This document shows positions 12,324 through 22,171 of a DNA stretch of 64,000 bases, piece by piece. The DNA is from Zoroaster sp. YZ-2022 (Eukaryota; Echinodermata; Asteroidea; Forcipulatida; Zoroasteridae): the NCBI GenBank assembly GCA_029582265.1, contig CM055816.1, positions 3,068,698 to 3,132,697 of the forward strand, read 5' to 3'. The notes under the pieces were generated by a model. It saw only the letters and a list, made by a program, of their open reading frames with translations. It was not told the origin of the DNA and searched no databases. The stretch's first letter is position 1; every line of letters begins with the position of its first letter. The translations under genes and the position numbers were made by a program.

Positions 12324-13416
12324 CAGAGCTCATTATCGTCCACCATCACTTGCGGGTTGGGCACTCCGGCGTTGGAATGACATGGTCTTCACTGAGGGAG
12401 AAGTTCTGGATCATCAAAGGTGGTGCGAATTTAAGGCGTGCCATTGACAACTGCTTCGAATGCAAAAAGAGGAATGCCCCATTGAGACAACAGTTCACGG
12501 CTGACCTACCTGCGGCTAGATTAACACCAGATAAACCCCCCTTTACATCGGTCGGTGTTGACTACTTTGGTCCCATCTATGTGAAGCAAGGTCGAAGTCA
12601 TATTAAACGTTATGGATGCATCTTTACATGTTTAGCGATGCGGGCAGTCCACCTGGAAGTAGCCCACTCTCTGGATACCGATGCTTTCATCAACTCTCTT
12701 CGACGATTTATCGCAAGAAGGGGCAAGCCGCAGATCATTATGAGTGATAATGACACAAATTTTGTTGGGGGAGAGCGTGAGCTGCGGGAAAGTCTTGACG
12801 ACTTGAATCAGAGGAGGGTTAATGACTTTCTACTTCAACAGGGCATCAGCTGGAAATTCAATTCTCCTGCAGCGAGCCATATGGGCGGTGTATGGGAAAG
12901 AATGATACGGTCTGTGCGCAAGATCTTGCGGAGTCCACTGAATGAATAAGTGGTGTCAGATGGATTTGCTTACTTTGATGGCAGAGGTTGAGGCGATTCT
13001 CAATGCCAGACCGTTGACCCCACTGAGTTTTGACCCAGGTGAAGACTAGCCTCTGACGCCAAACCATTTCTAGCTTGCCCCCAGGTCTGTTTAAGAGGGA
13101 AGATGTATACATCCGTCGACGCTGGCGTCAAACTCAGTATTTAGCAGACCAATTTTGGAGGCGCTGGATGTGAGAGTACCTTCCTGTGTTGCAACTTCGT
13201 CAGAAGTGGACGCAGCGAGAGCATAATCTTCAAGTAGGAGATCTGGTCCTGGTGGCGGACGAGAGGGTGTCTCGCGGTCATTGGCCATTGGGAAGAGTCA
13301 GCCAGACCTACCCAGACCATGAGGGCAACGTTCGCCAGGTGGAGGTCAAGACCAGGTCCGGCTACTTCAGACGACCAATCAGCAAGCTGTGTCTCTTGGA
13401 GCGTGCCAAGAACTAA
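12317..13416 (+). pseudogene. BEL integrase, frameshifted and with stops
   Basis: The integrase continues in a different frame from pol. It has an HHCC zinc-binding region ([10 protein letters not shown] ... CFECKKRNA) and the catalytic core with GVDYFGPI (Asp), [10 protein letters not shown] (Asp) and [10 protein letters not shown] (Glu), so the DDE triad is present. It stops at TAA 12947-12949. Downstream, AEVEAILNARPLTPLS is in another frame, followed by in-frame TAG codons near 13047 and 13068. The C-terminal segment (LQVGDLVLVADE ... KLCLLERAKN) is readable at 13186-13416. The enzyme would join element cDNA to host DNA. At least two frame changes and several stops make it non-functional. 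Confidence 0.9.
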
Positions 13417-13490
13417 GTTGTTATTTGTTGTTCAGACATTGATGGGACGTTACGTTAATTTTAAAAAAATGAATATCTAATTAGCTAGTT

Positions 13491-13506
13491 CATTTGGGGC
13501 TGGGAA
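13491..13506 (+). promoter_or_regulatory. Candidate BEL polypurine tract
   Basis: TTGGGGCTGGGAA lies immediately before the 3' LTR start at 13507, the position where a polypurine tract primes plus-strand DNA synthesis. It is interrupted by CT, so it is only a candidate. Confidence 0.5.
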
Positions 13507-14100
13507 TGTAACGTCTACTTAATACCAGTTACAGCTGATTTCATTCATGGTGATTTGTGTAGGACTCCCCTTTGTTTACTTGGGTAGGCTTGTGCGTACG
13601 TCACAGGTCACTCCACGGCTTGTACTCACAGTTGTGAAATATGAATGACGTAATTCCAGAAATTGATATTTTATCTACCCCAGACTCCACACAATCGGTA
13701 TGATTTCTGTTTTAATTGTTACTAATCGCTAAATGTAGACTTTGAAGAAGTCATTTAGTTAAATTTGGGGCATTTTTGAAGTGTTTAATTGTTTAAATTT
13801 AGCGGATATTTGGTCATAACATCGGAGATAATTCACATACATAAGATCGCTATATTGTTGCGTGTATCGTTTAAGCATTCATGTAAACCCCTATATTTTG
13901 GCTCATTACTCAGTATTTTTGGGTTTATTACAGTGAACCGCACCTATATCGCCCATAACCACTCATAACAACTCACATCAGTTGTATATCCGCTTAAGGA
14001 AGAATCAGTAGAGTGAAATCAAGGAGAATAAAGACAAAAGGACTTGAGCGAGTTCAGATACAGAGTTTGGAAGATTTATTTTCCCATGTAGTAAGCTACA
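13507..14100 (+). repeat. BEL 3' LTR
   Basis: Direct repeat of 7093-7684 with the same TG...CA ends, followed by the TGGC target duplication. Confidence 0.93.
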
Positions 14101-14208
14101 TGGCATTTAAGATCCTTGTGTTTTGGCAACCTTTCATAAGAAAATCCCTTTAGTCTAGCTGTTGAGTACAAATTGTTGGAGTTTGAAATATTGCATCAAC
14201 AGTTTAAA
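14101..14208 (+). repeat. Segmental duplication copy A, right part
   Basis: TGGCATTTAAGATCC through CATCAACAGTTTAAA matches 24128-24235 almost base for base. This is the continuation of copy A past the BEL insertion. Confidence 0.9.
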
Positions 14209-14929
14209 GGCACCTGGCACTGGTATTTTGTCCAAATGTAGCTTTTGTCATAAATATATACATTTTTATGAGTGGAATGTGAATAAACAAGTAACTAAGG
14301 TTACAGAAATAGTGGTTTTATTGTATTTACGACTTTAGAATAGGCCACCCCTTTACATTGACACATGGTGGCGCTGTTCGTGACGTCATTCGAGGCGGGG
14401 ATATTTGAAGAGAAAATGTGTAGTCTGGCCCCATACATTACGTCTGGGTACCTGATTGGTACGATGCGTCACCGAATCCGAGTAACCGAATCCGAGAGTA
14501 CGACAATGAGAAACCTCAATCAAGCCTCAAACCATTTCCATATTTTAAATGAATAAAAAGCAATATGAAGAATTATATATGACTACTGTACTACTACTAG
14601 TCATGCTAGTGCAAAGAAAGCGAATCAATTCAGTCCGGGAAAACTCCAAATACGGCAACGTTGCTATATACGGCAACCTTGAGTTGCTGAATACGGCAAC
14701 GTTTCATTATACGGCACGTTAAGGTTGCCGTATGCAGGCAACTCTTTCATTCAAACGCAAAAGGGAAACGAAATATGCAAAATTGGAATAGTGAAACCAT
14801 AAAAATATGTTCTTTGGTACAAAATGTATGCTAACCTGTAACCTAGTTTCAGATGAAACGACAACGTAAAACAAGGCCCAAGGGGAAGCATGCAAGTTTC
14901 ACGATATAGGTGCAGCAATGCCGCTAGTG
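14209..14929. other. Non-coding; contains TACGGCAAC hairpin cluster
   Basis: No gene seen. Between about 14650 and 14745 the motif ATACGGCAAC occurs four times in degenerate form, and once inverted as AAGGTTGCCGTAT, giving hairpin potential. The start (GGCACCTGGCACTGGT) resembles a repeat I associate with echinoderm genomes; that is memory, not a search. Confidence 0.4.
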
Positions 14930-15116
14930 CTACGAAAACTGCATAGCGTCACTGCATAGCGCTGAAAACGACGTCGGACAGGACCACTTTGCCCTCGTTA
15001 TCCTGACTTTCGCTGCCCATAACCGCCTATATTTGGGATCAGCTGGAAACAGATGCAGGCTGACCCCATCTTTTAGTTGTTTTGTTGCATGCAGCAGCAA
15101 TACACCTGGTCGGCAT
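14930..15116 (-). pseudogene. Broken THAP-domain fragment
   Basis: On the minus strand an ATG at 15116 opens MPTRCIAAACNKTTKRWG, the start of a THAP zinc finger (C-x4-C here). A frameshift near 15065 moves to the frame carrying GVSLHLFPADPKYRRLWAAK, then ITRAKW and LCSD, where the second half of the C2CH zinc site begins; the frame then stops at 14930. THAP domains bind DNA, and they occur in P-element and other transposases as well as host regulators. It resembles the fragment at 26694. A 500-N gap lies 68 bp upstream, so parent element and upstream context are unknown. Confidence 0.7.
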
Positions 15117-15183
15117 TGCTGGAAAATGCCGGAAAAATGCCTTTTTATAACAAACCAAACCACGTGTAAACACAGGCAATTCT

Positions 15184-15683
15184 NNNNNNNNNNNNNNNNN
15201 NNNNNNNNNNNNNNNNNNNNNNNNNNNNNNNNNNNNNNNNNNNNNNNNNNNNNNNNNNNNNNNNNNNNNNNNNNNNNNNNNNNNNNNNNNNNNNNNNNNN
15301 NNNNNNNNNNNNNNNNNNNNNNNNNNNNNNNNNNNNNNNNNNNNNNNNNNNNNNNNNNNNNNNNNNNNNNNNNNNNNNNNNNNNNNNNNNNNNNNNNNNN
15401 NNNNNNNNNNNNNNNNNNNNNNNNNNNNNNNNNNNNNNNNNNNNNNNNNNNNNNNNNNNNNNNNNNNNNNNNNNNNNNNNNNNNNNNNNNNNNNNNNNNN
15501 NNNNNNNNNNNNNNNNNNNNNNNNNNNNNNNNNNNNNNNNNNNNNNNNNNNNNNNNNNNNNNNNNNNNNNNNNNNNNNNNNNNNNNNNNNNNNNNNNNNN
15601 NNNNNNNNNNNNNNNNNNNNNNNNNNNNNNNNNNNNNNNNNNNNNNNNNNNNNNNNNNNNNNNNNNNNNNNNNNNNNNNNNNN
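15184..15683. other. Assembly gap, 500 N
   Basis: Exactly 500 N, a conventional placeholder rather than a measured length. It falls between a THAP fragment and duplicate copy C. Confidence 0.99.
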
Positions 15684-15849
15684 GTGAGTTGGGTTGTACG
15701 TAAATAATATGGATGTACGTGCTCATTTGTATTGCGTTTTAATGTCATTGACTTGAACTATCCGTAACAAATTCTGCTGTAATTAGCTGCCTGCATGTCG
15801 ATTGTTTCTGTGGGAGCTCGGCACGTTTCGGGAAAACAAGATTCATGTG
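15684..15849 (+). repeat. Duplicate copy C, truncated
   Basis: GTGAGTTGGGTTGTACGTAA through AACAAGATTCATGTG is nearly identical to about 19987-20152 in copy B. It is cut on the left by the gap and on the right by the 5' end of the non-LTR element. It includes the roughly 50 bp missing from copy A, so C is closer to B than to A. Confidence 0.9.
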
Positions 15850-15985
15850 GTGGGGCTCGTCAGCCATGGGAGGCAGCCCGCCTAGGAGAAGGTAACTCTG
15901 ATTCCAAACCCGGGCAGGTGGGGCTCGTTAGCCATGGGAGGTAGCCCACCTAGGAGAAGGAAAATTCTGATTCCAAACCTAATCA
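15850..15985 (+). repeat. Tandem duplication in LINE 5' region
   Basis: Two 68-bp copies start GTGGGGCTCG at 15850 and 15918 and contain AGCCATGGGAGG and CCTAGGAGAAGG. A weaker third copy of CTAGGAGAAGG lies near 16033. Tandem 5' promoter units are known in several LINE families; a promoter role here is inferred. Confidence 0.8.
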
Positions 15986-16447
15986 GCATCACAGGAGAGG
16001 CAGACTCCTCAGCCTTGGTTTGGCAACTGCCTAGGAGAAGGACACTCCGATGTAAATCCTACGACCTGAGGACCTCGCTGTCACCGTCCCGGCTTGCCTG
16101 GCTATGGCAGACGAACCCCAGGTGTAAAGGGTGGGGCCGGTTCTGCGCACACTGCACTCCACCTTAAAACTCCACTGCGCAGGCATGAATGTCGTGCCAA
16201 ACTGTTCGATGTCCTACCTCGACCAAACTTCACTGAAAGTCCTACAGCGATGGGGGAGGGGCGAAACGGCAGGTGGAAGATGTCACTGGAAGCCGCAGTC
16301 TCAATCCTACATGTAGGCGGTTCAGGGCAAGTGGTCGTCTGATACTGACTCGGAGACAACAGCACCACCCAGCAGCACCCTGAACGTCCGGGCAGCCCTC
16401 TTTAGGGATAGCACTGCCCGCTCCACACGGAGGAGGGCCTAGAAAAG

Positions 16448-19400
16448 GTGGCCCAAAGAAAGCTTGTCTCCTATATACCCAGTTGGTTAGCCGCGATCAA
16501 CGGGCATCCTCTCTGCGGCCGAACTACATTAAAGAAAAAAGAGCGTACCCCAAGCGCCATCAAAATTGGGACCAAGTTTACTATATCGTGTTGGAACATC
16601 AGAACACTGCTTGACACTGCTAATAGCAACCGCTCAGAGCGCCGCTCGGCCCTAGTCGCTCATGAACTCCTTAGACTGGGCATCGATGTTGCCGCACTCT
16701 GTGAAGTTCGTCTTCCTGAAGAGGGCAGCCTGAGAGAGCACGGCGCAGGCTACACACTCTACTGGAAGGGAAAGCCAAAAGTGGAGAAACGCCTTGCAGG
16801 TGACGGCTTCATGGTCAGAGACCCCATCGCCTCCAAACTGTCTCACCAACCAACAGGCCACAGTGACCGCATCATGTCCATGTGCCTTCCTCTCCATGGC
16901 CAGCAGCATGCCACTCTTATTAGCGTCTACGCTCCGACCCTTCAGGCAGATCCTGCAGACAAAGACAGGTTCTACTCAGATCTGAGGAACGTCCTGCGAG
17001 CTATCCCTGCTTATGACAAAGTCATCATACTCGGCGACTTCAACGCGAGAGTAGGCCGTGACGCTGAAGCCTGGAAGGGTGTAGTTGGGAAACATGGTGT
17101 AGGAAACTGTAATGACAACGGACGGTTACTACTGGAACTCTGTGCTGAGCAGGAGCTTGTCATTACAAACACCATCTTTCAGCAGAAAAACCGGCTAAAA
17201 ACGACCTGGATGCACCCGCGGTCCAAACACTGGCACCTAATCGACTACATAATTGTGCGACAGCGTGACCAGAAGGACGTGTGTCACACCAGGGTGATGC
17301 CAAGTGCAGAATGCCAAACAGATCATCGCCTCGTCCGCTGTCAGCTCAACATCCGTTTCAAGCCTAAGCCTAAAAAGAGAAATGCTCCACAGAGGAAACT
17401 GTGTGTAGGTGAACTCCACACAAACGCAGGCAAGGCAAAGCTCCAGCATGACATGCAGCTCAAACTTGAGGGTGATGACTACCCAGCTGACTCACCTCCT
17501 GAAACACTTTGGGACCACCTCAAGAACATTGTTCTGCAGACTGCCCAGAAATCGCTTGGATTCTCGTCAAAGAAAAACCAAGACTGGTTTGATGAGAATG
17601 ACAAGGAAATCAAGGAGCTCCTTGCAGAGAAGAGGTCAGCACACCAGGCTTACTTGGCCCATCCTTCCTGTTCTCAGAAGAAGGCAGCCTTCCGCCTCAC
17701 TTGCAGTAAGCTCCAGTGCAGGCTCCGGGAAATCCAAAACAAGTGGTGGACCAGCCTTGCAGAGAAAATCCAGACATATGCCGACACCGGGAACTATGGC
17801 TTGTTCTATCAAGCCTTGAAAGCAGTCTATGGACCATCCTACCAGACGTTGAGCCCTCTCCGAAGCTCAGATGGAAAGGTCTTGCTAACTGTCAAGGACT
17901 CCATCCTGGACCGCTGGTCTGAACACTTTCAAAGCCTCCTCAGCGCCAACCACATGGTCCATGATGCAGCAATTGACTCCATTCCACAGCTACCTGTGAA
18001 AAACGAGCTTGACGAGCCTCCAACACTCCGGGAAACCACACAAGCCATTAAGTTGCTGAAGTCCGGCAAAGCTCCAGGTGTTGACGGCATTCCCCCAGAG
18101 GTTTGGATCAATGGTGGTCCCTCCCTCCACTCCAGACTCCATGAATTCTTCATCAGTTGCTGGGAGCAAGGTACACTTCCCCCAGACCTCCGCAATGCAG
18201 TCATTATCACTCTATATAAGAACAAGGGAGAAAAGGCAGACTGCTCCAACTACAGAGGCATCACCCTGCTCTCCATCGCAGGAAAGATCCTGGCCCGAAT
18301 CCTGCTCAACAGACTAACACCTACCATTGCTGAGGATCATCTCCCTGAGAGCCAGTGTGGTTTCAGAGCAAACCGGGGCACCACGGAAATGGTGTTTGCC
18401 TTGAGGCAGCTCCAGGAGAAATGCCGTGAACAAAACAGAGGTCTGTACATCACCTTCGTCGACTTGACCAAAGCATTCGACACGGTAAGCAGAGAGGGTC
18501 TGTGGCAAATTCTGAAAAAGCTAGGTTGCCCACCAAAGTTCCTCACCATGATCACCCAGCTCCACGATGGGCAGCTTGGTCAAGTCAGACTTTGGAAAGA
18601 CCTGTCCCAGCCCTTCCAAATCACCAACGGCGTGAAGCAAGCTTGCGTTCTTGCCCCAACTCTGTCCTCATTATTTTTCAGCATGATGCTGGAACAAGCC
18701 ACGAAAGACCTGCATGAGGACGAGGGGGTCTACATCAGATTCCGCACCGATGGAAGCCTCTTCAACCTTCGGCGGTTGCAGGCACACACTAAGACCACAG
18801 AAAAGCTGATCCGGGAGCTCCTGTTTGCTGACGATGCTGCACTTGTTGCGCACACTGAAAGAGCCATGCAGCGCTTTACTTCATGCTTTGCAAATGCTAC
18901 TGACCTCTTTGGCTTAGAAGTCAGCCTGAAGAAGACTGAAGTCCTCCGCCAGCCTGCTCCCCAAGATGAATACCATCCACCAAGTATTTCCATCAAGCAG
19001 ACCAAGCTGAACGCTGTGCAGCAGTTCTGCTATCTTGGGAGCGTTATTTCCACCGACACTAGAATCGACAAAGAATTGGACAACAGGCTAGCCAAAGCCA
19101 GCAGTGCCTTTGGGAGACTTCACAAGAGGGTGTGGAGCAACAATAACCTCAAAACAGAGACAAAGATCAGCGTTTACAGAGCCGTAGTCCTGACCACTCT
19201 CTTATACGGCTCTGAGTCGTGGGTCCTGTATCGCTGTCACATCCGCCTCCTGGAGAGACTCCACCAACGCTGTCTGCGCACCATACTAAAAATCCACTGG
19301 AGTGACTACGTCACCAACACAGAGGTCCTCGAGAAAGCCAAGATCACCAGTATCGAGGCCACACTTCTGAAGACACAGCTGCGCTGGGCGGGGCACGTCT

Positions 19401-19783
19401 TCAGAATGGCAGACCATCGCCTGCCAAAGATCGTACTCTACGGTGAATTGTCATCTGGCTGCCGCAACAGAGTTGCACCCAGGAAGCGGTACAAAGACAC
19501 GCTGAAAAAGGCCCTCAAAGTATGCAACATCAATCCCCACCAGTGGACTACCCAGGCTGCTGACCGCAATGCTTGGCGGCACACCATCCGGCAGGCTACC
19601 AGTGCATTTGAAGCAAGCCGTCGTGCTAGCCTGGAGGAGAAGAGAGCCCGGCGGAAAAACAGTGTTCGAGCAGAGTCCAGCACAAACCAGTCATTTCCCT
19701 GCAGCCACTGTGGACGGATCTGCCTATCTCGGATCGGTCGTATCAGCCACCAGCGTGCTTGCACACGAAGCGGACAGAACTGA
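16448..19783 (+). CDS. LINE endonuclease-reverse transcriptase, uninterrupted frame
   Basis: About 1,110 codons without a stop. The APE-type endonuclease domain occupies the first 300 residues: SCWNIRTL near 48, GDFNARVG near 195, and TDHRL near 290 with the catalytic Asp-His. The RT domain follows with GVDGIPPEVW (about 540), FVDLTKAFD (motif A, about 670), GVKQACVLAPTL (motif B, about 728; the usual Gly before Cys is Ala) and LLFADDAALVAH (motif C, about 792). The C-terminus has a C2H2-like finger, CSHCGRIC ... HQRAC (about 1083-1105). The product would nick target DNA and reverse-transcribe its own RNA there. The frame is open from about 16412, but the first in-frame ATG is only near 16812, inside the endonuclease; 16448 is a GTG. 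The true start is therefore uncertain: non-AUG initiation, a lost ATG, or upstream splicing. The stop is TGA at 19781-19783. Confidence 0.9.
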   Translation: MAQRKLVSYIPSWLAAINGHPLCGRTTLKKKERTPSAIKIGTKFTISCWNIRTLLDTANSNRSERRSALVAHELLRLGIDVAALCEVRLPEEGSLREHGAGYTLYWKGKPKVEKRLAGDGFMVRDPIASKLSHQPTGHSDRIMSMCLPLHGQQHATLISVYAPTLQADPADKDRFYSDLRNVLRAIPAYDKVIILGDFNARVGRDAEAWKGVVGKHGVGNCNDNGRLLLELCAEQELVITNTIFQQKNRLKTTWMHPRSKHWHLIDYIIVRQRDQKDVCHTRVMPSAECQTDHRLVRCQLNIRFKPKPKKRNAPQRKLCVGELHTNAGKAKLQHDMQLKLEGDDYPADSPPETLWDHLKNIVLQTAQKSLGFSSKKNQDWFDENDKEIKELLAEKRSAHQAYLAHPSCSQKKAAFRLTCSKLQCRLREIQNKWWTSLAEKIQTYADTGNYGLFYQALKAVYGPSYQTLSPLRSSDGKVLLTVKDSILDRWSEHFQSLLSANHMVHDAAIDSIPQLPVKNELDEPPTLRETTQAIKLLKSGKAPGVDGIPPEVWINGGPSLHSRLHEFFISCWEQGTLPPDLRNAVIITLYKNKGEKADCSNYRGITLLSIAGKILARILLNRLTPTIAEDHLPESQCGFRANRGTTEMVFALRQLQEKCREQNRGLYITFVDLTKAFDTVSREGLWQILKKLGCPPKFLTMITQLHDGQLGQVRLWKDLSQPFQITNGVKQACVLAPTLSSLFFSMMLEQATKDLHEDEGVYIRFRTDGSLFNLRRLQAHTKTTEKLIRELLFADDAALVAHTERAMQRFTSCFANATDLFGLEVSLKKTEVLRQPAPQDEYHPPSISIKQTKLNAVQQFCYLGSVISTDTRIDKELDNRLAKASSAFGRLHKRVWSNNNLKTETKISVYRAVVLTTLLYGSESWVLYRCHIRLLERLHQRCLRTILKIHWSDYVTNTEVLEKAKITSIEATLLKTQLRWAGHVFRMADHRLPKIVLYGELSSGCRNRVAPRKRYKDTLKKALKVCNINPHQWTTQAADRNAWRHTIRQATSAFEASRRASLEEKRARRKNSVRAESSTNQSFPCSHCGRICLSRIGRISHQRACTRSGQN

Positions 19784-20390
19784 CCCGACCTTCAATAGCA
19801 TCTTCGTTATCGAAGTCATCGCCAACAAAAAAACAGTGAAAAAAGTCGGCAAAATATTGGGGAGCTATTCCTCCCGCAACAGAACCGCAAAAAAATAATA
19901 ATAAAATAAAAAATCAATCGAATAATGACTAAAGACTATAACAGGTCATGATTGAGAAAATACACTCCATACTAGTTGATGTTTGTGTGAGTTAGGTTGT
20001 ACGTAAATAATATGGATGTACGTGCTCATTTGTATTGCGTTTTAATGTCATTGACTTGAACTATCCGTAACAAATTCTGCTGTAATTAGCTGCCTGCATG
20101 TCGATTGTTTCTGTGGGAGCTCGGCACGTTTCGGGAAAACAAGATTCATGTGTGTGCGTCGCTTTGGGCCGAGTGCGTACCACTTAGTACGAAGCGTATG
20201 TGACCTGCTCTGACAAAACCCAAATCTTGACCCTAAAAAGGTATAAAAAAAAAATTAAAAAAATTAAAATTACCCCAGGGACCAGTTTGAGGGTTTAGGG
20301 TTTTGTCAGAGCCAGTCACATAGCGTTGGATGTTGTTATATCATGTATGCGGTGTATTTTGAGACATGATTGCCACGTTTTCTGGGAATT

Positions 20391-21745
20391 ACATTGCTAT
20401 GAGAATACTGATGATATTATTGACATTGTTATGAGAATACTGATGATATTATTGACATTGCCATGAGAATACTGATGATATTATTGACATTGCTGTGAGA
20501 ATACTGATGATATTATTGACATTGCTATGAGAATACTGATGATATTATTGACATTGCTGTGAGAATACTGATGATATTATTGACATTGCTGTGAGAATAC
20601 TGATGATATTATTGGCATTGCTGTGAGAATACTGATGATATTATTGACATTGCTGTGAGAATACTGATGATATTATTGACATTGCTATGAGAATACTGAT
20701 GATATTATTGACATTGCTGTGAGAATACTGATGATATTATTGACATTGCTATGAGAATACTGATGATATTATTGAACATTGCTGTGAGAATACTGATGAT
20801 ATTATTGACATTGCTATGAGAATACTGATGATATTATTGACATTGCTATGAGAATACTGATGATATTATTGACATTGCTGTGAGAATACTGATGATATTA
20901 TTGAACATTGCTATGAGAATACTGATGATATTATTGAACATTGCTATGAGAATACTGATGATATTATTGACATTGCTATGAGAATACTGATGATATTATT
21001 GAACATTGCTATGAGAATACTGATGATATTATTGAACATTGCTGTGAGAATACTGATGATATTATTGACATTGCTGTGAGAATACTGATGATATTATTGA
21101 ACATTGCTATGAGAATACTGATGATATTATTGACATTGCTGTGAGAATACTGATGATATTATTGAACATTGCTATGAGAATACTGATGATATTATTTTCA
21201 TTGCTATGAGAATACTGATGATATTATTGACATTGCTATGAGAATACTGATGATATTATTTAACATTGCTATGAGAATACTGATGATATTATTGACATTG
21301 CTATGAGAATACTGATGATATTATTGACATTGCTGTGAGAATACTGATGATATTATTGACATTGCTATGAGAATACTGATGATATTATTGACATTGCTAT
21401 GAGAATACTGATGATATTATTGACATTGCTATGAGAATACTGATGATATTATTGACATTGCTATGAGAATACTGATGATATTATTGACATTGCTATGAGA
21501 ATACTGATGATATTATTGACATTGCTATGAGAATACTGATGATATTATTGACATTGCTATGAGAATACTGATGATATTATTGAACATTGCTGTGAGAATA
21601 CTGATGATATTATTGAACATTGCTATGAGAATACTGATGATATTATTGACATTGCTATGAGAATACTGATGATATTATTGACATTGCTATGAGAATACTG
21701 ATGATATTATTGAACATTGCTATGAGAATACTGATGATATTATTG
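20391..21745 (+). repeat. 32-bp satellite, expanded array (about 42 units)
   Basis: Same unit as 4268-4595. Units vary mainly at two positions: GCTATGAG versus GCTGTGAG, and GACATTG versus GAACATTG. These variants are interspersed, which suggests repeated local amplification. No reading frame is maintained because units of 32 and 33 bp alternate. Confidence 0.97.
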
Positions 21746-22171
21746 CCAAAATACTATTTTCATTGAGCCCCCTTCTCGTCCTGACCCTGCTACATATAAC
21801 GAATTGTTAAAAATGTTCTTCCTCTTTTCTCCCTGCCCCCCTTTTTTTAAAAATTGTATTTTGTTGGTGGGGTGGGGCCGATTTTTCACCTAGACTGGAC
21901 ATAGTCTTGTGTGTTTTGTTTTCCCTGACAGCAATGGACGCAATGGCATGCCAGCAATGGTGGCTACCACCATATAATAGGAATTATGTAAATGGTTATT
22001 GCGATCACGGCAGAGATGTAATGGGCTAATTTAATACTTGTCAAATGTTCAGATTAAAACATGGCGGAGGTATGATACTCTATGAGTGACCGACCTCGTG
22101 GCCAGTGTTGTACCTTTTAACTTTAACAGTGATTAGCGATTATGTATTCAGATTGTTCGTATTCTTTGTAA

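Larger units (their letters stand above)
7093..14100 (+). mobile_element. BEL/Pao LTR retrotransposon, full length but disabled
   Basis: Two direct LTRs of 592 and 594 bp, with TG...CA ends, enclose a gag-pol region in the BEL/Pao order: coiled-coil and DUF1759-like gag, zinc knuckles, aspartic protease, RT, RNase H, integrase. A 4-bp duplication TGGC flanks it (7089-7092 and 14101-14104). The uninterrupted sequence GAGTGGCATTTAAG in copy B (24125-24138) is the empty site. By eye the LTRs differ at roughly 15-20 positions, so the insertion is not brand new. In-frame TAG codons and frameshifts break gag, pol and integrase, so this copy cannot encode its full protein set. Confidence 0.95.
15850..19833 (+). 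mobile_element. APE-type non-LTR retrotransposon, near full length
   Basis: A 5' region with two 68-bp tandem copies, one long endonuclease-RT frame, and a short 3' end finishing in A-rich sequence at about 19827-19833. Copy C sits at its 5' side and the start of copy B at its 3' side. I could not find a clean target-site duplication. A single ORF with N-terminal APE endonuclease and C-terminal zinc finger fits the RTE/jockey-like part of the LINE tree; database proteins of this type are often mislabelled craniofacial development protein 2-like. The clade is not assigned. Confidence 0.9.

Noticed and set aside
15033..15748. Long frames across the first gap
   Set aside because: Most residues are unknown because of 500 N; only the THAP part is supported.
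16094..16342. LINE ORF1
   Set aside because: Short frames in the 5' region lack coiled-coil or RNA-binding motifs and end in several stops before the main frame.
20391..21745. CRISPR-like array
   Set aside because: Head-to-tail 32-bp units without unique spacers in a eukaryotic genome; a satellite explains it.
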